From contig NZ_JARVWS010000001.1 of NCBI RefSeq assembly GCF_029846275.1, positions 372,001 through 436,000 on the forward strand: a stretch of 64,000 nucleotides of DNA, read 5' to 3'. Positions 55,060 through 63,975 of this stretch are shown piece by piece. Below the pieces are notes generated by a model. That model saw only the letters and a list, made by a program, of their open reading frames with translations, ran no database searches and had not been told where the DNA came from. Both the position numbers and the translations under genes were made by a program. The stretch's first letter is position 1, and each line of letters begins with the position of its first letter. This stretch comes from Nocardioides sp. CER19 (lineage in GTDB: Bacteria > Actinomycetota > Actinomycetes > Propionibacteriales > Nocardioidaceae).

Positions 55060-57804
55060 GTGAGCTTCCTCCCCTTGACCGGACCGGCGGTGCTGACCGT
55101 CGGCAGCCGGCCCAGGGACGGCTCGGTCACCTTCCGTGACGACCGTCGCTCGGTCTCACTGCCGATCGTCGCCGCGGTGCCCGTGCTCACCAAGGCGCTC
55201 GCGCGCGAGGCGACGCACCCCTCCGTGGGCCTGCTCGGCGCCTCCGCTCACTTCGCACTGCGACTCGTGGCCGCGGGGAAGTTCGAGCAGACCTCCACAG
55301 GCTGGGCGCCGGTCATCGTCGGTGACGACGTCCAGCGGCTCCGGCTGCTCGCCGAGTCGAGGACCTACGACGGCGTCGACAGCGAGACCGCCGAGGCGCT
55401 GATCTGGTCGATGGTGGCCGCGGTCGTGGATGCGATGCCGACCGGGTCGGCGCAGGGCGCGGCCCGTCGCGCGGCCGCCGCGGTGACCCCCGCGACGCCC
55501 ACGACGCCCACGACGCCCACGACGCAGCGATCGATGGCCGAGCGCCTGCGCGAGCGGCTCGACCGGCAGCGGGTGATCGTCCCCGACGACGCCCCGGCCG
55601 AGGTGTCCATCTCGCTGCGCGTGGAGGCCGACGAGGAGTCCCTCACCGAGGGCGTCCTGCGCGTGGTGCTGCAGGTCCACGACGAGGCGAACCCGCTCCA
55701 CCTCGCCGACGCCGCCGTCCTCTGGCGCGACGACCCGCGCGAGCACGGGTTCGGCCCGCAGACCCGTTCCCAGGTCGCACGGCGGCTGGGCGACGCGAGC
55801 CGGGCGTGGCCGCCGCTCCAGCGGATGCGGTTCCAGGCGTCCCCGACCGAGATGGCCCTCGAGGGTGACGACATCGGGTCGCTGCTGGGCGAGGGCGTCG
55901 CCGCGCTCCAGGAGATCGGCGTCGACGTCATGTGGCCCCGCGCTCTCGGGCGCGAGCTGACCGCCCGGCCCGTCGTCGACTCGCGGCCCCGACCCGGCGG
56001 CAGCCGCGAGGAGGCGCTCAACACCGGCCTGTTCGCCGTCGAGGACCTCTTCAGCTTCAAGTGGCAGCTGGCGATCGGCGACGAACCGCTCACCGACGAG
56101 GAGATGGACGAGCTGGCGCAGGCCACCGCCCCGATCCTCAAGCTGCGCGGTTCGTGGACGATCGTCGACCCGGGCATCGCGCGCAAGGCCCGCAAGCGGC
56201 TGCTGCGCCAGGTCACGCCGGCCGAGGCCCTCGGTGCCGCGCTCACCGGGGTGGCCGAGGTCGAGTCGGCGACCAGCGACGTCATCGTCGGCGCGACGCT
56301 GGCCAAGCTGCGCGATCGCGTCGCCGACGTGGGGCAGGGCGAGCTCGCGCCCGTCCCGGCGGGGCTCCAGGCCACGCTCCGCGACTACCAGCGGCGCGGC
56401 CTCACCTGGCTCGCCGACCTGACGGAGCTGGGCCTCGGCGGCTGCCTCGCCGACGACATGGGCCTGGGCAAGACGATCACGCTCATCGCGCTCCACCTCC
56501 ACCGCGCCTCGACGAGCCCGACCGGCCGGGGTGGACCGACGCTCGTCGTCTGCCCGACCAGCCTGATGGGCAACTGGGAGGCCGAGATCGCGCGGTTCGC
56601 GCCGGGCGTCACGGTTCGGCGCCACCACGGCAGCGCCCGCGACCTCGACGGTCTGGACGAGCTCGACCAGCCGGCCGGCGCGATCGTCCTGACGACGTAC
56701 GGGACCATGCGCCGCGACGCCGCCCTGCTCGCGGAGGTGCCCTGGGACCTGGTCGTCGCCGACGAGGCCCAGCACCTCAAGAACCCCGCGAGCTCGACCG
56801 CGCGGAACATCCGGCTCATCCCGAGCCGCGCCCGGGTGGCGCTCACCGGTACGCCGGTCGAGAACGACCTCTCCGAGCTCTGGGCGATCCTCGACTGGGT
56901 GGTGCCGGGGCTGCTCGGCAGCCGCAAGGCGTTCCGCAAGGCGTGGGCGGCGCCGATCGAGGCGGGCATCCAGGTGACGACGAAGCAGTTCGCCGACCTG
57001 ATCGCGCCGTTCCTGCTGCGCCGGCGCAAGACCGACCCCGGCATCGCTCCCGAGCTCCCGGCCAAGACGGAGACCGACCACCTGCTCTCGCTCACCAAGG
57101 AGCAGACGGTCCTCTACGAGTCCTACGTCCGCGACACCATGGAGCGGATCGAGCGACTGCCCGGCGACGACCCGGCGCGGCGCGGGCTGATCCTCATGAT
57201 GCTCACCGGGCTCAAGCAGATCTGCAACCACCCGGCGCAGTTTCTCAAGCAGTCCCAGGGCCGGATCGCCGGACGCTCCCAGAAGATCGAGCTGCTCGAC
57301 GAGGTGATCGAGACCGCGACGAGCGAGGGCGGGGCGGTGCTCGTGTTCACCCAGTACGTCGCCATGGCACGGCTCCTCGAGGCGCACTGGGCGACGGCCG
57401 GCATCCAGCACCACTTCCTGCACGGCGGGACCCCGGTGCGCGAGCGCGAGCGGATGGTCGCGTCGTTCCAGGCGGGCGACGTGCCGGTGTTCCTGCTGTC
57501 CCTCAAGGCCGGCGGTACCGGCCTCAACCTCACGCGGGCCGACCATGTCGCCCACGTCGACCGGTGGTGGAACCCGGCCGTCGAGGACCAGGCCACCGAC
57601 CGTGCCTACCGGATCGGCCAGACCAAGCCCGTGCAGGTGCACCGGCTCGTCATGCGCGGCACGCTCGAGGAGCGGATCGCCCTCCTGCTCGACCGGAAGC
57701 GGTCGCTCGCCGAGGCGGTCCTCGGTCGCGGCGAGGCGGCGCTCACCGAGCTCTCCGACGCCGAGCTGCGCGACCTCGTCACGCTGCGCCCCGCTCGCCC
57801 CTGA
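55060..57804 (+). CDS. SNF2/HepA-type DEAD-box helicase
   Basis: 914 residues, GTG start. Residues 1-440 are an N-terminal region with an SNF2-associated domain (about 330-400: SFKWQLAIGDEPLTDEEMDELAQ). The ATPase begins near residue 445: motif I ADDMGLGKTITLIALHL, motif II VVADEAQHLKNP, motif III ALTGTPVENDLSELW, and motif VI DQATDRAYRIGQTKPVQVHRL. It is an ATP-driven DNA translocase. A 9-bp in-frame repeat (ACGCCCACG) codes TPTTPTTPTT near residue 150. Stop lies in an inverted-repeat element (57801-57853). Confidence 0.9.
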   Translation: MSFLPLTGPAVLTVGSRPRDGSVTFRDDRRSVSLPIVAAVPVLTKALAREATHPSVGLLGASAHFALRLVAAGKFEQTSTGWAPVIVGDDVQRLRLLAESRTYDGVDSETAEALIWSMVAAVVDAMPTGSAQGAARRAAAAVTPATPTTPTTPTTQRSMAERLRERLDRQRVIVPDDAPAEVSISLRVEADEESLTEGVLRVVLQVHDEANPLHLADAAVLWRDDPREHGFGPQTRSQVARRLGDASRAWPPLQRMRFQASPTEMALEGDDIGSLLGEGVAALQEIGVDVMWPRALGRELTARPVVDSRPRPGGSREEALNTGLFAVEDLFSFKWQLAIGDEPLTDEEMDELAQATAPILKLRGSWTIVDPGIARKARKRLLRQVTPAEALGAALTGVAEVESATSDVIVGATLAKLRDRVADVGQGELAPVPAGLQATLRDYQRRGLTWLADLTELGLGGCLADDMGLGKTITLIALHLHRASTSPTGRGGPTLVVCPTSLMGNWEAEIARFAPGVTVRRHHGSARDLDGLDELDQPAGAIVLTTYGTMRRDAALLAEVPWDLVVADEAQHLKNPASSTARNIRLIPSRARVALTGTPVENDLSELWAILDWVVPGLLGSRKAFRKAWAAPIEAGIQVTTKQFADLIAPFLLRRRKTDPGIAPELPAKTETDHLLSLTKEQTVLYESYVRDTMERIERLPGDDPARRGLILMMLTGLKQICNHPAQFLKQSQGRIAGRSQKIELLDEVIETATSEGGAVLVFTQYVAMARLLEAHWATAGIQHHFLHGGTPVRERERMVASFQAGDVPVFLLSLKAGGTGLNLTRADHVAHVDRWWNPAVEDQATDRAYRIGQTKPVQVHRLVMRGTLEERIALLLDRKRSLAEAVLGRGEAALTELSDAELRDLVTLRPARP

Positions 57805-57853
57805 CAGTTCGAAGCGCGACACGCCGGAGAACGGTTCGGACGGTCAGGTACGC
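57801..57853. repeat. Second copy of the 36316 inverted-repeat element
   Basis: It spans the stop codon of the SNF2 gene (TGA 57802-57804) and the gap to the convergent TetR gene. Read against the reverse complement of 36318-36370, about 40 of 53 positions are identical, including the stem CCTGAC...GGTCAGG and the loop motif GCGACAC[A/G]CCGG. The loop conservation argues for a mobile or selected element rather than chance pairing. Confidence 0.6.
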
Positions 57854-58410
57854 CGGGAGGACAGCGCCCTGAGAGCCATGGCCGTGAGGACTGCCCGCAT
57901 CTCCTCGTCCGGCAGCAGCCCGCTGTGCGGCGTGGAGTTGATCAGCCCGAACGCCGCGTGTGCCATCGCCCGGGCGGCAGCGAGGTCGAGCCCGGGGTCG
58001 AGCAGGCGGAGCTGGGCGGCCCACAGGTCGACGTACGACCGCTGCAGCCCGCGGACCTGCTCGCGCGACTCGGCCGGCAGGGAGGACCAGTCGCGGTCCT
58101 GGACGACGATCAGCGCCCGGTGCCGCAGCGCGAAGTCGACGTGCCAGTCGACGAGCGACGCGAGCGCCGCGCCCGGCGACGGTGCCGCCGCCACCCGGAC
58201 CTGCCCCTCCTCGAGCAGCCGCTCGCTGATGGCGACGAGCATCTCCGCGAGCAGCGCCTCCTTGGACGGGAAGTGCTTGTAGAGCGCGGGACCGCTGATC
58301 CCGCACGCCGCGCCCAGGTCGGCCACCGAGACGCCGTGGAAGCCGCGGGCCGCGAAGAGATCGGCGGCGGTGTCCAGCAGCTGCTGGCGGCGGGTCTGCG
58401 TCTCGGTCAC
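57844..58410 (-). CDS. TetR family regulator of the methylcrotonyl-CoA carboxylase operon
   Basis: 188 residues, GTG start. The N-terminal helix-turn-helix is DTAADLFAARGFHGVSVADLGAACGISGPALYKHF (residues about 12-46), followed by a helical ligand-binding domain. It is divergent from the carboxyltransferase gene, with two clean dyads between (58417 and 58447), so it probably represses the leucine/isovalerate operon and itself. An acyl-CoA effector would fit. Members of this subfamily control acyl-CoA carboxylase genes in actinobacteria (inference). Confidence 0.9.
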   Translation of the reverse strand: MTETQTRRQQLLDTAADLFAARGFHGVSVADLGAACGISGPALYKHFPSKEALLAEMLVAISERLLEEGQVRVAAAPSPGAALASLVDWHVDFALRHRALIVVQDRDWSSLPAESREQVRGLQRSYVDLWAAQLRLLDPGLDLAAARAMAHAAFGLINSTPHSGLLPDEEMRAVLTAMALRALSSRRT

Positions 58411-58416
58411 GGAAGC

Positions 58417-58464
58417 AGGTTAGCCGCCGCTAACCTTGCCGATGCTGGTTAACGATCGTTAACC
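58417..58464. promoter_or_regulatory. Two TetR-type operators upstream of the carboxylase operon
   Basis: AGGTTAGC (58417-58424)/GCTAACCT (58429-58436) is a perfect 8-bp dyad with a 4-bp spacer. GGTTAACGATCGTTAACC (58447-58464) is a perfect 18-bp palindrome. Both share the GGTTA half-site, and the second lies 8 bp before the carboxyltransferase GTG. This is a textbook arrangement for the divergent TetR regulator at 58410. Confidence 0.75.
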
Positions 58465-58472
58465 TACGAACC

Positions 58473-60017
58473 GTGACCACCCTGCGCGAGCTCTCCGACG
58501 AGCTCCGGGAGCGCCTCGCGACCGTCCGCCTGGGCGGCTCCGAGAGTGCCCGGAAGAAGCACACCGACCGTGGCAAGCTGCTGCCGCGCGAACGCGTGGA
58601 CCGACTGCTCGACCCGGGCAGCCCGTTCCTCGAGCTGAGCCCGTTGGCGGCGTACGGGATGTATGGCACCAGCGTCCCGAGCGCCGGGATCATCACGGGC
58701 ATCGGCCGCATCGCGGGCCGCGAGGGCGTGGTCGTCGCGAACGACGCGACGGTCAAGGGCGGTACCTACTACCCGATCACCGTCAAGAAGCACCTGCGCG
58801 CGCAGCAGGTCGCGGCCGACAACCGGCTGCCGTGCGTCTATCTGGTCGACAGCGGTGGCGCCTTCCTGCCGATGCAGGACGAGGTGTTCCCCGACCGCGA
58901 GCACTTCGGCCGGATCTTCTTCAACCAGGCCAACCTGTCCGCTCGCGGCATCCCGCAGATCGCCTCGGTCATGGGCAGCTGCACCGCAGGTGGCGCGTAC
59001 GTCCCGGCCATGTCGGACGAGACGGTGATCGTCAAGGACCAGGGCACGATCTTCCTCGGCGGCCCGCCGCTGGTGAAGGCGGCCACCGGCGAGGTCGTCA
59101 GTGCCGAGGACCTCGGCGGCGGGCTGGTCCACGCGACGAAGTCCGGCGTGGTCGACCACCTCGCCACCGACGACGCCGACGCGCTGCGGATCGTGCGGGG
59201 GATCGTCGACACACTGCCTTCAGGGCTTGGTCTCGAGGCTCGCTCCGCTCGCACCTCGCCCAGCGCCGGCACCGTGCCCGAGGAGCCGCTCGAGGACCCG
59301 CAGGGGCTCTACGACGTCGTGCCGACCGACAGTCGGACGCCGTACGACGTCCGCGAGGTGATCCGGCGCATCGTCGACGGCTCCCGGCTGCAGGAGTTCA
59401 AGCAGCTCTACGGCGAGACCCTGGTGTGCGGCTTCGCGCACATCTACGGCTACCCGGTCGGGATCGTCGCCAACAACGGCATCCTGTTCAGCGAGTCGGC
59501 CCTCAAGGGCGCGCACTTCATCGAGCTGTGCAACCAGCGCGGGATCCCGCTGGTGTTCCTGCAGAACATCAGCGGCTTCATGGTCGGGCGCGAGTACGAG
59601 AACGGCGGCATCGCCAAGGACGGCGCCAAGCTGGTCACCGCGGTCGCCTGCAGCGTGGTCCCGAAGTTCACGGTCGTGATCGGCGGCAGCTTCGGCGCCG
59701 GCAACTACGGCATGTGCGGTCGGGCCTACGACCCGCGGTTCCTCTGGATGTGGCCCAACGCCCGGATCTCGGTGATGGGCGGCGAGCAGGCGGCGTCGGT
59801 CCTCGCGACCGTCGCCGGCCGCCCCGAGGACGACGAGTTCAAGGCGCCGATCCGGGAGCAGTACGAGACCCAGGGCAACGCCTACTACGCCACCGCCCGG
59901 CTCTGGGACGACGGCCTGATCGACCCCGTCGACACCCGGCGCGTGCTCGGCATGGGCCTCGCGGCCGCCGCCAACGCACCCGTTCCGGCGCCCAACTACG
60001 GCATCTTCAGGATGTGA
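58473..60017 (+). CDS. Acyl-CoA carboxylase carboxyltransferase, methylcrotonyl-CoA type
   Basis: 514 residues, GTG start. Crotonase-like carboxyltransferase with [21 protein letters not shown] and the carboxyl-biotin-binding [21 protein letters not shown]. The HMG-CoA lyase downstream favours methylcrotonyl-CoA over acetyl/propionyl-CoA. Residues about 250-266 ([17 protein letters not shown]) are extra compared with relatives I know, coded by GGTCTCGAGGCTCGCTCC-type sequence resembling the dispersed repeats, and lie in a linker between subdomains. The catalytic parts are intact. Confidence 0.9.
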   Translation: MTTLRELSDELRERLATVRLGGSESARKKHTDRGKLLPRERVDRLLDPGSPFLELSPLAAYGMYGTSVPSAGIITGIGRIAGREGVVVANDATVKGGTYYPITVKKHLRAQQVAADNRLPCVYLVDSGGAFLPMQDEVFPDREHFGRIFFNQANLSARGIPQIASVMGSCTAGGAYVPAMSDETVIVKDQGTIFLGGPPLVKAATGEVVSAEDLGGGLVHATKSGVVDHLATDDADALRIVRGIVDTLPSGLGLEARSARTSPSAGTVPEEPLEDPQGLYDVVPTDSRTPYDVREVIRRIVDGSRLQEFKQLYGETLVCGFAHIYGYPVGIVANNGILFSESALKGAHFIELCNQRGIPLVFLQNISGFMVGREYENGGIAKDGAKLVTAVACSVVPKFTVVIGGSFGAGNYGMCGRAYDPRFLWMWPNARISVMGGEQAASVLATVAGRPEDDEFKAPIREQYETQGNAYYATARLWDDGLIDPVDTRRVLGMGLAAAANAPVPAPNYGIFRM

Positions 60018-60022
60018 CGGCG

Positions 60023-61873
60023 ATGATCTCGACAGGCTCGATCAGCGAAGGCGGCTCGGTCGGCGACGGCGGCTCGGTCGGCGAAGGCGGCTCGGTCGGC
60101 GAAGGCGGCTCGGTCGGCGACGGCGGCTCGATCAGCGAACGTGGCCTCATCAGCGGCGGGGTCTTCATCGCCAACCGTGGCGAGATCGCCGCCCGCATCG
60201 CCCGCACCTGCGAGCGGCTGGGCATGCCGGCCGTGGTGAGCACCGGCGACTACCTCGACGGCGACGCTCAGATCGCCCAGGCCCGCGCGGCCGGCGCGAC
60301 CGCCGTCCACCCGGGCTACGGCTTCCTCTCCGAGAACGCCGGCTTCGCCCGCGCGGTGATCGACGCCGGCCTGGTCTGGGTCGGTCCGCCGCCGGAGGCG
60401 ATGGAGGCGATGGCCCGCAAGGACCACGCGCGCGAGATCGCGGTCGCGGCCGGCGTACCCGTGGTGCCGCGGGGCGAGGACGCCGGCTTCCCGGTCCTGG
60501 TGAAGGCGGCCGCGGGCGGGGGCGGCAAGGGGATGCGCGTCGTGCGCGCCGCCGCCGAGCTCGAGGAGGCGAAGGCGGCAGCCGCGCGGGAGGCGGCGAG
60601 CGCCTTCGGTGACGACACGCTGCTCATCGAGAAGTACGTCGAGCGTGGCCGGCACATCGAGGTCCAGGTGTTCGGCGACAGCCACGGCAACGTCCTGCAC
60701 CTCGGCACCCGCGACTGCAGCGCCCAGCGGCGGCACCAGAAGGTCGTCGAGGAGGCGCCGGCGCCGACGCTCACGGACGACCAGCGCGACCTCGTGCAGG
60801 ACAGCGCCGTCGCCCTCGCCCGGCAGGTCGGCTACACCAACGCCGGCACCGTCGAGTTCCTGCTCGACGAGGCGACCGGCGCCGCCTACTTCCTCGAGAT
60901 GAACACCCGGCTCCAGGTCGAGCACCCCGTGACCGAGGAGGTGACCGGCCTCGACCTCGTCGCGCTGCAGCTGCGCGTCGCCGTCGGCGAGCCGCTCGGC
61001 CTCGCCCAGGAGGACGTCACGTTCACCGGCCACGCGATCGAGGTCCGCGTCTACGCGGAGGACCCCTACGCCGGCTTCCTGCCCCAGGCCGGCACAGCAT
61101 CGCTCGTCAGGTGGCCCGCGGGCGCACGTGTGGACCACGCCCTCGAGAGCGGGCAGGTCGTCAGCACGTCGTACGACCCGATGCTCGGCAAGGTGGTCGT
61201 CGGTGCCGCCGACCGCGAGACGGCGCGCCGCGCACTGGTCCGTGCGCTCGACGACACCGCGATCCTCGGCATCACCACCAACACGGGCTTCCTCCGGCAG
61301 CTCGTCGCGAGCGACGAGTTCCGCGACGCGACCGTCGACACCGCCTGGCTCGACCGCCACGAGCCGGCCCGACCGGATCCGGGTGAGGCGCGGATGCTCG
61401 CCGCCTGGGCGCAGCGGCTCGCCGACCCGTCGTACGCCGACTCCGGACCGTTCGCCGCTGACGGGTTCCGGATCGCCGGGCCGGCCGCTCCGGTCGTCAT
61501 CGAGCTGGACGAGCCCGTCGTCCTGACCGGCGAGCCGCCCACGCAGCCGCCGACCGCCCGGGTCAGCGTCCACGGCGTGGAGATCGCGCACCGCGGCCAG
61601 CGCTTCGTGTTCACCCGTCCGGACCCGGCGGCCGCCCACGAGACCGTCACCGACGGCACCGTCGCCAGCCCGATGCCCGGCACCGTGCTGGACGTCCGCG
61701 TCGGGGAGGGCGAGGCTGTCGAGGAAGGCCAGGTACTCGGCGTCGTGGAGGCGATGAAGATGGAGCTCGCGCTCAGGGCGCCGTACGCCGGCACGGTGAC
61801 CCGCGTCGCCGCCGCGGTCGGCGCCCAGGTCGCGCTCGGAGCGCTGCTGTTCGAGGTGACCGCGCATGAGTGA
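60023..61873 (+). CDS. Biotin carboxylase/biotin carrier subunit (methylcrotonyl-CoA carboxylase alpha)
   Basis: 616 residues. Residues 47 onward: FIANRGEIAARIARTCERLG (BC), ATP-grasp VLVKAAAGGGGKGMRVV, FLEMNTRLQVEHPVTEEVTG, and the biotinyl domain with EAMKMEL, K579 as biotin site. Residues 1-46 are a repeat tract: MISTGSISE followed by GGSVG[D/E] units, coded by a repeat-like ATCTCGACAGGCTCGATCAG and five 18-bp tandem units (60050-60139). No alternative ATG or GTG lies between, so the tract must be translated if this start is used. It starts 5 bp after the carboxyltransferase stop. Confidence 0.9.
   Translation: MISTGSISEGGSVGDGGSVGEGGSVGEGGSVGDGGSISERGLISGGVFIANRGEIAARIARTCERLGMPAVVSTGDYLDGDAQIAQARAAGATAVHPGYGFLSENAGFARAVIDAGLVWVGPPPEAMEAMARKDHAREIAVAAGVPVVPRGEDAGFPVLVKAAAGGGGKGMRVVRAAAELEEAKAAAAREAASAFGDDTLLIEKYVERGRHIEVQVFGDSHGNVLHLGTRDCSAQRRHQKVVEEAPAPTLTDDQRDLVQDSAVALARQVGYTNAGTVEFLLDEATGAAYFLEMNTRLQVEHPVTEEVTGLDLVALQLRVAVGEPLGLAQEDVTFTGHAIEVRVYAEDPYAGFLPQAGTASLVRWPAGARVDHALESGQVVSTSYDPMLGKVVVGAADRETARRALVRALDDTAILGITTNTGFLRQLVASDEFRDATVDTAWLDRHEPARPDPGEARMLAAWAQRLADPSYADSGPFAADGFRIAGPAAPVVIELDEPVVLTGEPPTQPPTARVSVHGVEIAHRGQRFVFTRPDPAAAHETVTDGTVASPMPGTVLDVRVGEGEAVEEGQVLGVVEAMKMELALRAPYAGTVTRVAAAVGAQVALGALLFEVTAHE
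60035..60139. repeat. 18-bp tandem repeat within the biotin carboxylase coding start
   Basis: Five units of GGCGGCTCGGTCGGCGA[A/C] (the last with ATCAGC) run from 60050 to 60139, preceded by the partial unit GGCTCGATCAGCGAA (60035-60049). Encoded GGSVG[D/E] is flexible and acidic. The upstream ATCTCGACAGGCTCGATCAG equals the dispersed repeat at 19005 with two changes, so the tract appears to have grown from that element. Confidence 0.8.
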
Positions 61874-62819
61874 CCCCTCGACGAGCTCGGGCCGGTCTCT
61901 GCCGATGCGCGTCCCCGAGCCGGGGCTCCCGGAGCGGGTGACGATCTACGAGGTCGGCCCGCGCGACGGCCTGCAGAACGAGCAGGGGATCGTCGACACG
62001 GAGGTCAAGGCCGAGTTCGTCACCCGCCTCCTGGCTGCGGGACTGCCCACCGTCGAGGCGACCAGCTTCGTCCACCCGACGTGGGTGCCGCAGCTGGCCG
62101 ACGCGGCCGACCTGATGACGCGCCTCGGCGAGACCGGGCGCGGGCTCCCCGTGCTCGTCCCCAACGAGCGCGGCCTCGACCGGGCCCTCGAGCTGGGGCT
62201 GGAGCACGTCGCCATCTTCGGCAGCGCGACCGAGACGTTCGCCAGCAAGAACCTCAACCGCACGCTCGACGAGCAGTTCGCGATGTTCGAGCCGGTCGTG
62301 CGCCGCGCCCGCGACGCCGGCCTCGACGTCCGCGCCTACGTCAGCATGTGCTTCGGCGACCCCTGGGAGGGCCAGGTGCCGGTCGACCAGGTCGTCACCG
62401 TCGGCCGCCGCCTGCTCGACCTCGGCGCCAGCCAGCTGAGCCTGGGCGACACCATCGGGGTCGGGACGGCCGGCCACGTCACGGCGCTGGTCGAGGCGTT
62501 CACCGCAGCCGGCGTCGGCACCGACCGGCTCGCCCTGCACTTCCACGACACCTACGGCCAGGCACTGGCCAACGCCTACGCCGGCCTGCGCGCCGGGGTG
62601 ACCACCTACGACGCCAGCGCCGGCGGGCTGGGTGGCTGCCCCTACGCCAAGAGCGCGACGGGCAACCTCGCGACCGAGGACCTGGTCTGGTTCCTCACCG
62701 GGCTCGGGATCGAGCACGGCGTCGACCTCGACCAGGTGGTCGCCGCCAGCGTCTGGATGGCCGGCCGGCTCGGTCGGCCGAGCCCCAGCGCCGTCGTACG
62801 CGCCCTCGCGGGAGCGTGA
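61866..62819 (+). CDS. Hydroxymethylglutaryl-CoA lyase
   Basis: 317 residues. TIM-barrel lyase cleaving HMG-CoA to acetyl-CoA and acetoacetate, the last step of leucine breakdown. Visible are VTIYEVGPRDGLQNEQ near residue 22, metal-binding HFHDTYGQALANA, and the catalytic-loop GGCPYAKSATGNLATED with its conserved cysteine. An ATG at 61905 (MRVPEPGLPERV) would remove the first 13 residues (MSDPSTSSGRSLP), which resemble repeat-derived sequence and may not be native. The upstream start overlaps the carboxylase stop (ATGAGTGA). Confidence 0.92.
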   Translation: MSDPSTSSGRSLPMRVPEPGLPERVTIYEVGPRDGLQNEQGIVDTEVKAEFVTRLLAAGLPTVEATSFVHPTWVPQLADAADLMTRLGETGRGLPVLVPNERGLDRALELGLEHVAIFGSATETFASKNLNRTLDEQFAMFEPVVRRARDAGLDVRAYVSMCFGDPWEGQVPVDQVVTVGRRLLDLGASQLSLGDTIGVGTAGHVTALVEAFTAAGVGTDRLALHFHDTYGQALANAYAGLRAGVTTYDASAGGLGGCPYAKSATGNLATEDLVWFLTGLGIEHGVDLDQVVAASVWMAGRLGRPSPSAVVRALAGA

Positions 62820-62865
62820 CCGACCCCTCAGCCTCACGCTGGGTCAACCCGGGCAGACTCTGGGC

Positions 62866-63954
62866 ATGGCTGCGAAGGTCTTTCTACATGTCGGGGCGCC
62901 CAAGACCGGCACCACCTACCTGCAGGACAGGCTGTTCCTCAACCGAGCAAGCCTGGCCCGCCACGGCATCAAGTACCCGACCGGCTACCGCGAGGACATG
63001 TTCCTCGCTGCCGTCGACCTGACCGGCATCCGTTGGCCCGAGTTCCGCGACAAGTCGCACGGCGAGTGGGACGCGCTCGTACGCCGGACCAAGCTCGCCC
63101 ACGGCACCGTGGTGCTGAGCCACGAGATCCTCGCCGTCGCCAGGCCCTCCCGGATCCGGAAGGCGGCCGAGGACCTCGGCGACGCCGAGCTGCACGTCGT
63201 CCTCACCGCTCGCGACATCGCCCGGCAGCTCACCGCCGACTGGCAGGAGGGCGTGAAGATGTATGGCACGAAGTCCTTCGCCCGCTTCCTCCGCGAGACC
63301 ATGGCCGGCGACCCGCGCACGTCGAAGCAGTGGTTCTGGCGGGCCCAGCACCTGCCGCGCGTGCTCAGCAACTGGGGCAGCGTGGTCCCGCCGGAGCGGG
63401 TCCACCTCGTCGTGCTGCCGCGTTCCGGCGGCGATGTCTGGCAGCCGTTCAGCCGGCTCATCGGGGCCGACCCGTCCTGGGCCCCGCGCCAGACCGATCG
63501 GGCCAACTCGTCGTTGGGCGCGGCCGAGGCCACGATGCTCCGGCGCCTCAACAAGCGGCTGAAGGCGGCCGGGCTCGAGCGGTCGGACTACCGCAGCCTG
63601 GTCCTCAACGCGATCGTCTACGACACGCTCGCCGAGCGTGACAGCACCCGGATCGCGCTGCCCCCCGACGCCCACGAGTGGGCGACGTCGGTCGCGAAGG
63701 AGTGGGTCGACTGGGTCGGCGCGTCGGGGATCGACGTCGTCGGGGACCTCAACGACCTCGTGCCGGGGCCGGCCGTCGTCGACGACGACCGCGTGGACCC
63801 GGACCGGCCGGGGCCGCAGGCCGTGCGGGACGCCGCGCTCGACGCCCTGGTGGGCGTCATCCTCGAGGCAGCGCACCGGCCGGACCCCGAGGCTCGGCTG
63901 ACCCGACGCGCGGCGCGCGCCGCGCGTCGACTCGCCCGCCGACCGCGGCACTAG
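62866..63954 (+). CDS. Sulfotransferase-like protein
   Basis: 362 residues. The N-terminus KVFLHVGAPKTGTTYLQDRLF carries the 5'-phosphosulfate loop (GAPKTGTT) of PAPS-dependent sulfotransferases, and HVVLTARDIARQLTADWQEGVKM near residue 105 resembles the 3'-phosphate-binding RDxxxQ-like segment. The C-terminus is Arg-rich. The acceptor is unknown; cell-surface glycan or lipid would be usual. Stand-alone, 46 bp after the lyase. An operator-like dyad follows at 63958. Confidence 0.82.
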   Translation: MAAKVFLHVGAPKTGTTYLQDRLFLNRASLARHGIKYPTGYREDMFLAAVDLTGIRWPEFRDKSHGEWDALVRRTKLAHGTVVLSHEILAVARPSRIRKAAEDLGDAELHVVLTARDIARQLTADWQEGVKMYGTKSFARFLRETMAGDPRTSKQWFWRAQHLPRVLSNWGSVVPPERVHLVVLPRSGGDVWQPFSRLIGADPSWAPRQTDRANSSLGAAEATMLRRLNKRLKAAGLERSDYRSLVLNAIVYDTLAERDSTRIALPPDAHEWATSVAKEWVDWVGASGIDVVGDLNDLVPGPAVVDDDRVDPDRPGPQAVRDAALDALVGVILEAAHRPDPEARLTRRAARAARRLARRPRH

Positions 63955-63957
63955 TTT

Positions 63958-63975
63958 CTGCGACACCTGTCGCAG
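63958..63975. promoter_or_regulatory. Operator-like palindrome at the window's end
   Basis: CTGCGACACCTGTCGCAG is a dyad with perfect 8-bp arms and a 2-bp centre, followed by AT-rich TAACC. It probably serves a gene starting beyond the window. Nothing else can be said. Confidence 0.5.

Noticed and set aside
60035..60139. 18-bp tandem units as a CRISPR or satellite array
   Set aside because: Units are contiguous without spacers and in frame with the carboxylase, so a coding repeat is the better reading.
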